Positions 1 to 5,111 of a DNA stretch of 5,111 nt are shown here, piece by piece; within the stretch, counting starts at the first letter, position 1; each line of letters opens with the position of its first letter. Position numbers and translations under genes: made by a program. The stretch is from Bacteroidales bacterium. Lineage in GTDB: Bacteria; Bacteroidota; Bacteroidia; Bacteroidales; UBA4181. The stretch is from the NCBI GenBank assembly GCA_031264715.1, contig JAISDP010000311.1, positions 1-5,111 of the forward strand. The letters run 5' to 3'. Under the pieces are notes generated by a model. The model saw only the letters and a list, made by a program, of their open reading frames with translations, was not told where the DNA came from and did no database searches.

Positions 1-11
1 CATATCCTTTC

Positions 12-32
12 CCGGAGGTCAATGACCTCCGG
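12..32. repeat. perfect inverted repeat, 9-bp arms with 3-nt loop
   Basis: Arms CCGGAGGTC (12-20) and GACCTCCGG (24-32) are exact reverse complements around the loop AAT. The stem is GC-rich and would form a stable RNA hairpin on either strand. No T-run follows on either side: the plus side continues TTATGAAAAT and the minus side GAAAGGATAT. It is therefore not a textbook intrinsic terminator. It could be a terminator or RNA-stabilising hairpin at the end of the folD-dehydrogenase transcript, the end of a gene beyond the left edge, or a dyad operator. Confidence 0.75.
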
Positions 33-43
33 TTATGAAAATG

Positions 44-60
44 ATGACTTTTCAAGTCAT
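44..60. repeat. perfect inverted repeat, 7-bp arms with 3-nt loop
   Basis: Arms ATGACTT (44-50) and AAGTCAT (54-60) are exact reverse complements around TTC. It starts 11 nt after the stronger 12-32 hairpin and also has a 3-nt loop. The stem is AT-rich, so on its own it would be a weak RNA hairpin. A protein-binding dyad or a tandem hairpin tail are both possible; the sequence alone does not decide. Confidence 0.6.
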
Positions 61-71
61 TAATGCAAACT

Positions 72-84
72 GATACCGCGTATC
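72..84. repeat. short inverted repeat, 5-bp arms with 3-nt loop
   Basis: Arms GATAC (72-76) and GTATC (80-84) flank CGC. It lies 11 nt after the 44-60 repeat, the same gap as between the first two repeats. Five-base arms arise easily by chance, so the case rests mainly on the regular spacing and shared 3-nt loop. Confidence 0.35.
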
Positions 85-224
85 TCTCCTTTTTACCCAT
101 ACAATTCGTTATAGAGCCCATTGCTTTTTGAAAAAGGTAAGCATGTATTTTTATTTGAACAAATTGAAAATGTATTGATTATTTACAAATCAAAAGCGCC
201 GGCATTTACCTTCTATAACTGTTT

Positions 225-3155
225 TTACAGTTTCAGTTTCAATGCCTCAAACAATACCTCTACGGGATGTTTTGACTTCCGGCCTGTACCATGTTCAATA
301 TGTTGGCGGCAACTGGTTCCCGATGCGGCAATAATCGTTTCTGCCGGCGTTTCCCGTACTTGTGGAAAAACTGCCAGCTCGCCTATTTGCATCGAGAGGT
401 CATAATGTTTTTTCTCATAGCCAAACGAGCCAGCCATACCGCAACATCCTGTTTTCAATTCAGTTACGGTGTAGTTTTTGGGTATCGACAGCATTTCGCG
501 CGTAGCCTGCGTGGTGATCAGCGATTTTTGCTGGCAATGTCCATGGAAAGCAACATTGGCCGTTTGATCGGTAAATGATGAAGAACTGATTCGTCCCTGT
601 TTCCACTCACGAACAATAAATTCTTCTATGGTCAATGTATTGGGAGCCAGCTTGCCGGCAATTTCCCGCAGAGCAGGCGAAACCAACTCAGGGTATTCGT
701 CGCGGAAACTGAGGATACACGAAGGTTCGATACCAACTAATGGAATTTTTTCCGAAACAAGCGCACTGAATAAATTGACATTATGATCGGCAATTTTTCG
801 TGCTTTTCGCAATAATCCTTTGGAAATGAATGTCCGCCCACTCTCCTTATGTTGTACTATTTCGATACGATATCCTAATTGACGTAATAATGTAAAGGTT
901 ATGATCCCGATATGAACATCATAATAATTAGTGAACTCATCGATAAATAAATAAACTTTACCAACAGGTTGATTTACATGACTATTTATATCAGAAAGGA
1001 TATGTTTTAACCACTTGCGAAGGTTATTTTTACAAATTCCGGGAATATGCCTTCGTGCATCAAAACCCATCATTTTTTTGGTCAGCGACCATGAAGAGAT
1101 GCGGTTGTACAATTCCGGCCAAAAGTTACCTGTTTTATTTAGTGAGTTGATGTGTGCTACCATCCAAGCCCGGAAAGGAGTTCCATTTTCATCATAATAA
1201 TGTTGCAAAAATTCGGCTTTTAGCTTGGCCATATCAACACTGGAAGGACATTCGCTTTTACATCCCTTACACGAAAGGCAAAGATCCAGTATATCAAACA
1301 CTTTTAGACTCCAGGATGGAACATTTCCACTATTTTGTAATAGATATTCGCGAAGAACATTAGCCCGTGCACGGGTACTTAATTTTTCGTTGTGGGTAGC
1401 CATGTAGCTGGGACACATGGTTCCGCCGGCAGTATGCCATTTACGGCAGTCACCCGAACCGTTGCAGCTCTCCACAGCCCGCATCATACCAAGAGTTGAC
1501 GAAAAATCGAAGATGGTTTTGATTTCCTTGACGGGACGTCCCGGTTCGTAGCGCAACGAGGTATCCATCGGCGGAGTATCCGTGATCTTTCCCGGGTTGA
1601 AAATTCCCTGCGGATCAAAATATTCTTTAATTTTCTTGAATAATCCGTACACATGGTCGCCGTACATCAGTGGAATGAACTCGCCGCGAAGACGCCCATC
1701 GCCATGTTCGCCGCTCAGCGAGCCGCGATATTTTTTTACCAGCATGGCTGTTTCACGGGCAATGGTACGGAACAGTTTTACGTCTTCTTTATCTTTAAGA
1801 TTCAGTATCGGCCGCAGATGCAATTCGCCTGTGGCTATGTGTGCATGGTACACGCAATTAAGTCCGTACCGTTCCAGTAATTGTTTAAAATCGGCAATGT
1901 AAACCGGGAGGTCTTCGGGAAGGATGGCAGTATCCTCAATCACCGACACGGGTTTGGCGTCACCCTTCATATTCGATAGCACGCCCAGTCCGGCCTTACG
2001 CAATGCCCACACTTTGTTGACATCCGTACCGGTGATGAGTGGAAAATGATAGCCATATCCGGCCGTTTTCATGGTTTGTTCCAAGCGAGCAGCCCGTTGA
2101 CGAATAGTTTCTTCACAGTAATCGGCAAACTCCACGATCAGAATGGCGCCGGGATCGCCCTGTACGAAAAACCGGTTGCGTTGCTGCAAAAGATTATCCC
2201 TGGTCAGACCCAATATTACGCTGTCCATCAACTCCACGGCTGCCGGGGCATGTTGCAGCGCCACTAAGTTGGCATGTAACGCCTCGTCTACCGAATGTAG
2301 GTGGATGCACATCACCGCCGTCAATGGCGGAGGAAGCGAAACCACGCGCAGCTTCACCGCAGTGATGAATATCAGCGTCCCTTCCGAACCGACAATGAGC
2401 GGACAAAGGTTGAACGGACGTTCGCCGCCAAACGGCTGCATATCCAAAAGTTCATCGAGGGCATAACCGTTGTTGCGTCGTCTTATACCAGGTTTGGGGT
2501 ATTGTTCCCGGATTTCCGACTGATTGACCGTATCGGATAATATGTCTTTTACATTTCTATATATATTGCCTTCTAATGTATTAGCTTTTATTTTCTCATC
2601 AAGTACTTCAAGTCCTGTATCGGCAAATTCCACCTCGCTGCCATCGCTCAGCAAGGCTTTAATCGCCAGGGTATGGTCGCGTGTGCTGCCGTATATGAGC
2701 GAATGTGAACCGCACGAATTGTTGCCTGCCATTCCGCCGATGGTGCAGCGGTTGGATGTAGAAGTTTCCGGGGCAAAAAATACGCCATGCGGACGCAGGT
2801 AGCGGTTCAGTTCATCGAGAATTACACCCGGTTCCACCCATACCCAGCCTTCGTCGAAATTTACATCCAGGACACGGGTCATGTACCGCGAAACATCCAC
2901 CACCAAACCGGCGCCCACTACCTGCCCTGCCAATGATGTTCCACCCGCCCTCGGCACCAAACCGATACCTTCACGATGGGCATAGTCGATTAATAGGCGG
3001 ATGTCCGCCGCATCCTTGGGATAAACCACAGCCAACGGCATTTCGCGATAAGCTGATGCATCGGTCGCATAAGCTGTCCGGTTAACGGCATCAGTGTGAA
3101 AGTCGCCGCGAAAGCCGTCAAGCATTGGGAGGGGTTTGGAAAGATCGTAATACAT
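225..3155 (-). CDS. FAD-binding and (Fe-S)-binding D-2-hydroxyacid dehydrogenase (D-lactate / D-2-hydroxyglutarate type, YdiJ-like)
   Basis: Large flavin/iron-sulfur oxidoreductase of 976 aa from the chosen start, close to E. coli YdiJ in size and order of domains. Residues ~35-250 form the FAD-binding PCMH domain, with PRAGGTSLAGQ (68-78) and GGMAGNNSCGS (140-150). Residues ~250-525 form the FAD-oxidase C-terminal domain: H439 and H446 (HIATGELH) and E483-H484 (GEHGDGR) match the metal-ligand and catalytic positions of human D-2-hydroxyglutarate dehydrogenase, followed by FDPQGIFNPGKI (513-524). A ferredoxin-like segment has C564, C570, C581-P and C626xxC629xxC632xxxC636-P. The tail is a GlcF-like cysteine-rich region with EPSC813, GHC874, C904-C905-G and C949. 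The family oxidises D-2-hydroxyacids and passes electrons to a membrane acceptor; D-lactate versus D-2-hydroxyglutarate cannot be decided here. No signal peptide or membrane segment is seen. The frame stays open to 3254, which would overlap folD by 44 nt. I prefer the ATG at 3153-3155 (MYYDLSKPLP) because family-like sequence begins there. No Shine-Dalgarno is seen. It is probably transcribed with folD, 55 nt upstream. Confidence 0.93.
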   Translation of the reverse strand: MYYDLSKPLPMLDGFRGDFHTDAVNRTAYATDASAYREMPLAVVYPKDAADIRLLIDYAHREGIGLVPRAGGTSLAGQVVGAGLVVDVSRYMTRVLDVNFDEGWVWVEPGVILDELNRYLRPHGVFFAPETSTSNRCTIGGMAGNNSCGSHSLIYGSTRDHTLAIKALLSDGSEVEFADTGLEVLDEKIKANTLEGNIYRNVKDILSDTVNQSEIREQYPKPGIRRRNNGYALDELLDMQPFGGERPFNLCPLIVGSEGTLIFITAVKLRVVSLPPPLTAVMCIHLHSVDEALHANLVALQHAPAAVELMDSVILGLTRDNLLQQRNRFFVQGDPGAILIVEFADYCEETIRQRAARLEQTMKTAGYGYHFPLITGTDVNKVWALRKAGLGVLSNMKGDAKPVSVIEDTAILPEDLPVYIADFKQLLERYGLNCVYHAHIATGELHLRPILNLKDKEDVKLFRTIARETAMLVKKYRGSLSGEHGDGRLRGEFIPLMYGDHVYGLFKKIKEYFDPQGIFNPGKITDTPPMDTSLRYEPGRPVKEIKTIFDFSSTLGMMRAVESCNGSGDCRKWHTAGGTMCPSYMATHNEKLSTRARANVLREYLLQNSGNVPSWSLKVFDILDLCLSCKGCKSECPSSVDMAKLKAEFLQHYYDENGTPFRAWMVAHINSLNKTGNFWPELYNRISSWSLTKKMMGFDARRHIPGICKNNLRKWLKHILSDINSHVNQPVGKVYLFIDEFTNYYDVHIGIITFTLLRQLGYRIEIVQHKESGRTFISKGLLRKARKIADHNVNLFSALVSEKIPLVGIEPSCILSFRDEYPELVSPALREIAGKLAPNTLTIEEFIVREWKQGRISSSSFTDQTANVAFHGHCQQKSLITTQATREMLSIPKNYTVTELKTGCCGMAGSFGYEKKHYDLSMQIGELAVFPQVRETPAETIIAASGTSCRQHIEHGTGRKSKHPVEVLFEALKLKL

Positions 3156-3210
3156 GAAAGACCGCAAGACGTGGTAGATTGCATGGAGAGTGGTGAAAAA
3201 TATTTGTCTC

Positions 3211-4080
3211 TTACCTTTCCGCTGCCTGCAAGGTATTCCGCAACAGCGACACAATGGTCATCGGCCCTACTCCACCGGGAACGGGTGTAATATAGCTGCA
3301 TTTAGGCGCTACTTCATCAAATTTCACATCGCCTTTCAACTTCCATCCCGACTTTGTTTCTGTCGACGGGACACGTGTTGTTCCCACATCTATGATCACT
3401 GCGCCTTCCTTCACCATGTCGGCCGTTACAAAATCCGGCTGTCCCAGGGCTGCAATAATAATATCCGCCTGACGGGTGATTTCGGGAATATTCTGCGTGC
3501 GGCTGTGGCAAACGGTGACCGTAGCATCACCCGGGGCGGCCTTCCGGGACATCAATATGCTCACGGGTTTGCCCACGATATTGCTGCGGCCAAGTACCAC
3601 GCAATGTTTGCCGCGAGTATTGATCCTGTAACGACTTAGCAGTTCCATGATACCTGCCGGTGTTGCCGAAACAAAGCACGGCAGCCCGATCATCATGCGT
3701 CCCACGTTCACCGGGTGGAATCCATCCACATCCTTTGACGGCAATATGGCTTCAATTATTTTCTGTTCGTCGATATGCTTCGGGAGCGGCAGTTGTACAA
3801 TGAAACCATCGATATCGGTATCGGCATTGAGATCGTCGATGCGGCGAAGCAATTCTGCCTCCGTTATATCGTCCTCGTAACGTATCAGTGTAGATTTGAT
3901 CCCTGTCTGCTCACATGCTTTTATTTTGTGCGCCACATACGTTTCGCTGCCTCCATCGTGTCCTACCAGTACGGCGGCTAAATGAGGAGGCCTGAGTCCG
4001 CGCGATTTCATCATATCCACCTCTATTTTTATTTCGGCCTTTATTTCATCGGCAATCCGCTTCCCGTCTATCAACTGCAT
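3211..4080 (-). CDS. folD: bifunctional methylenetetrahydrofolate dehydrogenase / methenyltetrahydrofolate cyclohydrolase FolD
   Basis: Complete 289-aa FolD, the usual family length. This cytosolic homodimer converts 5,10-methylene-THF to 10-formyl-THF through methenyl-THF, normally with NADP+, supplying one-carbon units for purines and formyl-Met-tRNA. Visible motifs are the catalytic Tyr-Lys pair Y48xxxK52 in TYVAHKIKACEQTGI; the substrate-binding loop VQLPLP (95-100, with Q96); PSKDVDGFHPVNVG (114-127, with the conserved Asp of DVDG); the nucleotide-binding signature GRSNIVGKP (164-172); and the C-terminal PVPGGVGPMT (266-275). No key residue is missing and there is no frameshift. The start at 4078-4080 gives MQLIDGKRIA, a normal FolD N-terminus. 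The leader just upstream is A-rich with no Shine-Dalgarno, as expected in Bacteroidota. It is the first gene of the minus-strand pair; a -7 box at 4202-4209 implies a leader of roughly 110-120 nt. The gene beyond that leader is divergent. Confidence 0.98.
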   Translation of the reverse strand: MQLIDGKRIADEIKAEIKIEVDMMKSRGLRPPHLAAVLVGHDGGSETYVAHKIKACEQTGIKSTLIRYEDDITEAELLRRIDDLNADTDIDGFIVQLPLPKHIDEQKIIEAILPSKDVDGFHPVNVGRMMIGLPCFVSATPAGIMELLSRYRINTRGKHCVVLGRSNIVGKPVSILMSRKAAPGDATVTVCHSRTQNIPEITRQADIIIAALGQPDFVTADMVKEGAVIIDVGTTRVPSTETKSGWKLKGDVKFDEVAPKCSYITPVPGGVGPMTIVSLLRNTLQAAER

Positions 4081-4135
4081 GTTGTTATTTTTGATTTTTA
4101 ACTGTATATTATATGGTTCTTATCTTTTTCAACGC

Positions 4136-4185
4136 TACGATCCTTACATGTCGTTTACCGGCCTGCAATCTATACGATCTACATG
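4136..4185. repeat. imperfect direct repeat in the folD leader (TACGATC + TACATG)
   Basis: On the plus strand, TACGATCCTTACATG (4136-4150) and TACGATCTACATG (4173-4185) are the same two words, the first copy having two extra bases in the middle. The copies start 37 nt apart. A further TACATG lies at 4189-4194. All lie between the proposed folD promoter and the folD start codon, so they could be binding sites or leader-RNA elements. Chance duplication is possible. Confidence 0.5.
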
Positions 4186-4195
4186 CCGTACATGT
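4181..4195. repeat. inverted repeat ACATG-5-CATGT near the predicted folD transcription start
   Basis: Arms ACATG (4181-4185) and CATGT (4191-4195) are reverse complements separated by CCGTA. The repeat lies just downstream of the minus-strand -7 box at 4202-4209, about where transcription of folD would begin. That is a plausible place for a repressor site or a 5'-end hairpin. The arms are short, so this is a candidate only. Confidence 0.35.
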
Positions 4196-4201
4196 TTTCT
4201 G

Positions 4202-4209
4202 CAAAGCTA
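4202..4209 (-). promoter_or_regulatory. candidate Bacteroidota-type -7 promoter element for folD
   Basis: On the minus strand this reads TAGCTTTG, an exact match to the TAnnTTTG -7 consensus of the Bacteroidota primary sigma factor. A TTTG that could serve as the -33 element lies at 4235-4238, but the 25-nt spacer is longer than the usual approximately 19-23. The start site would be near 4193-4197, giving a leader of about 115 nt before folD at 4080. Confidence 0.5.
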
Positions 4210-4232
4210 TAAATTTCTTCGGATAATTTTTG

Positions 4233-4246
4233 CGCAAATATTTGCG
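4233..4246. repeat. perfect 14-bp palindrome CGCAAATATTTGCG
   Basis: The sequence is its own reverse complement over 14 bases with no spacer, which is the form of a dimeric regulator operator rather than an RNA hairpin. It lies between the two divergent -7 boxes. It is close to folD, with one half overlapping the candidate minus-strand -33 TTTG at 4235-4238. The regulator is unknown. Confidence 0.55.
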
Positions 4247-4368
4247 TTATTGCCCGTGTTTTGCCTTCCAAATCATGCGGCAATCTGAATCGCACCCCTT
4301 TATAATGCATTTCCTGTTCAAACATATGTCTTTTTTCTTCCAAAATATAAAATACGCAAAATTTACTT

Positions 4369-4376
4369 TATCTTTG
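4369..4376 (+). promoter_or_regulatory. candidate Bacteroidota-type -7 promoter element for the TldD-like gene
   Basis: TATCTTTG matches the TAnnTTTG -7 consensus exactly on the plus strand and lies 34 nt before the ATG at 4411. Transcription would start near 4381-4385, giving a short A-rich leader of roughly 25-30 nt without a Shine-Dalgarno sequence. At the expected -33 position (about 4342-4352) the sequence is A/T-only, with no TTTG or TTG, so only half of the promoter is supported. Confidence 0.5.
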
Positions 4377-4410
4377 AGCAATAATAATATAAACATAAAC
4401 AATATGGGTC

Positions 4411-5111
4411 ATGGAAAGGCGGAATTTCATCAAAACAGGAGGCGTGGCATTGTTGGGAACAATGGCGCCGCTCCGGGTAATGCAGGCGCAAATGAGTAAT
4501 ACGCCTGCCGGTTTGCCAAAAATGCTAACCCATTTCGGAGTCACCGAAAATGATTTGCGTCAAGTAATCGCCGTTGCGCTTGAGAAAGGCGGCGATTATG
4601 CCGACCTGTATTTCGAGCATACCCTGTGGAACAGCCTGGGTTTACAGGACGGAGCCGTCAACCGCGCCGGTTCCGACATCCAGTATGGCGTGGGGATCAG
4701 GGTGGTAGCAGGCGACCAAACCGGCTATGCCTATGTGGAAAACGTCGCTGTGGCGGAAATGTTGAAGGCTGCGCGTACGGCTTCACGCATCGCATCAGGT
4801 TCAGCCAGAACGCCGCCGGTGAAAGTCGACGGACAAACGTTCAAGAACCACTATCCCATCCTCCAATCGTGGGAAGAGGTGAGCGTACAGACAAAGATGC
4901 CCTATCTGCAAAAACTGAACGACCGCATTTTTGCGCTCGACCCGCGGGTAACCAAGGTAAACGCTTCTATCAACGACAGTACATCCTACATTCTTTATTA
5001 TAACTCGGAAGGGACGCTTTGCCACGATTACCGTCCCATGGCCATCGTATCGGGAATGTGTATCATGCAGGAAGGCGACAGGATCGAGAACAGCTACTCG
5101 TCGCGCGCCGG
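4411..5111 (+). CDS. TldD/PmbA-family protein with twin-arginine signal, N-terminal part (runs off right edge)
   Basis: The first 233 codons are in the window and the frame is still open at the edge. The N-terminus MERRNFIKTGGVALLG has the RRxFIK core of a Tat signal followed by a short hydrophobic stretch, so export of a folded protein, to the periplasm or cell envelope, is inferred. The mature part reads as the TldD N-terminal domain: GDYADLYFEH (61-70), YGVGIRVVAGDQTGYAYVEN (92-111), and near the edge EGTLCHDYRP (200-209) leading into a strand like E. coli TldD. The family's HExxxH zinc motif comes after this domain and is outside the window, so peptidase activity cannot be judged. E. coli TldD/TldE are cytosolic and act in microcin B17 maturation and CcdA degradation; the role of exported relatives is not clear to me. 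Start: the ATG at 4411 is in frame and gives the Tat motif, with stops upstream at 4390-4398. An ATG at 4404 is out of frame. It is divergent from folD. Confidence 0.9.
   Translation, partial: MERRNFIKTGGVALLGTMAPLRVMQAQMSNTPAGLPKMLTHFGVTENDLRQVIAVALEKGGDYADLYFEHTLWNSLGLQDGAVNRAGSDIQYGVGIRVVAGDQTGYAYVENVAVAEMLKAARTASRIASGSARTPPVKVDGQTFKNHYPILQSWEEVSVQTKMPYLQKLNDRIFALDPRVTKVNASINDSTSYILYYNSEGTLCHDYRPMAIVSGMCIMQEGDRIENSYSSRA

Larger units (their letters stand above)
1..224. other. non-coding left-edge region downstream of the dehydrogenase gene
   Basis: No convincing gene is visible here on either strand. A plus-strand open frame begins near 121, but it runs into the antisense of the dehydrogenase gene and has no recognisable protein character. 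The region is AT-rich apart from three short inverted repeats at 12-32, 44-60 and 72-84, listed separately. It lies 3' of the minus-strand dehydrogenase and may also be the 3' or 5' flank of a gene beyond the left edge. I see no canonical hairpin followed by a T-run directly after the dehydrogenase stop. Confidence 0.6.
4081..4410. other. divergent intergenic region between folD and the TldD-like gene
   Basis: This 330-bp stretch separates two divergently transcribed genes and must hold both promoters. Its contents, given separately, are a TAnnTTTG box for each direction, a perfect palindrome at 4233-4246, an inverted repeat at 4181-4195 and an imperfect direct repeat in the folD leader. Open frames crossing it have no recognisable protein character and run out of frame into flanking genes, so I call no gene here. 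I found no tRNA and no match to the folate-linked THF or ZTP riboswitch cores. Confidence 0.75.

Noticed and set aside
122..143. Weak hairpin TGCTT...AAGCA next to a T-rich stretch, a possible terminator
   Set aside because: The stem is only 5 bp plus offset A/T pairing, and the T-rich tract is on the plus-strand side, whereas the gene needing a terminator is on the minus strand.
1582..1902. 106-aa plus-strand open frame, one of several antisense to the dehydrogenase
   Set aside because: It lies wholly opposite a clearly conserved coding region, and its translation has no recognisable domain or natural start context. It is a shadow of the real gene.
3190..3639. 149-aa plus-strand open frame antisense to folD
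   Set aside because: The opposite strand encodes an intact FolD with all its signature motifs; this translation looks like antisense noise.
4105..4132. Sigma70-like TTGAAA...TATAAT pair on the minus strand just upstream of folD
   Set aside because: The spacer is only 13 nt, and Bacteroidota promoters use a different consensus; the TAGCTTTG box at 4202-4209 fits better.
4081..4200. Possible THF or ZTP riboswitch in the folD leader
   Set aside because: folD genes can carry such riboswitches, but I could not find the conserved core of either class on the minus strand; only short repeats and AT-rich sequence are present.
4230..4499. 89-aa plus-strand open frame across the intergenic region into the TldD-like gene
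   Set aside because: It is out of frame with the TldD-like protein, crosses the candidate promoter, and has no protein-family character.

Overview
The window looks like chromosomal DNA from a member of the Bacteroidota, probably Bacteroidales. Three things suggest this: two matches to the TAnnTTTG -7 promoter element of that phylum, A-rich leaders without a Shine-Dalgarno sequence, and the style of the encoded proteins. No mobile element, CRISPR array, tRNA, rRNA or phage gene is visible. All assignments come from reading motifs by eye; no search was run.

Layout, left to right. Positions 1-224 are non-coding and hold three small inverted repeats (12-32, 44-60, 72-84), each with a 3-nt loop and 11 nt apart. 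Next, on the minus strand, is a large single-chain flavin/iron-sulfur dehydrogenase (225-3155) of the D-lactate / D-2-hydroxyglutarate dehydrogenase type (GlcD-like plus GlcF-like, E. coli YdiJ architecture). Immediately upstream of it, also on the minus strand, is folD (3211-4080), the bifunctional methylene-THF dehydrogenase/cyclohydrolase. The 55-nt gap and shared direction suggest co-transcription in the order folD then dehydrogenase. A 330-bp divergent intergenic region (4081-4410) carries a -7 element in each direction, a perfect 14-bp palindrome and repeated TACGATC/TACATG words in the folD leader. On the plus strand, 4411-5111 is the 5' part of a TldD/PmbA-family protein with an apparent twin-arginine signal peptide; it runs off the right edge.

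Functionally these look like ordinary housekeeping genes. FolD supplies one-carbon folate intermediates and NADPH. The dehydrogenase would oxidise a D-2-hydroxyacid and pass electrons through Fe-S clusters towards the respiratory chain. The TldD-like protein is probably an exported peptidase-family protein. I see no direct biochemical link between them. The points most worth checking are the triple-hairpin tail at the left edge, the repeat-rich folD/tldD-like intergenic region, the Tat signal on a TldD-type protein, and the marked base-composition swings inside the dehydrogenase gene.
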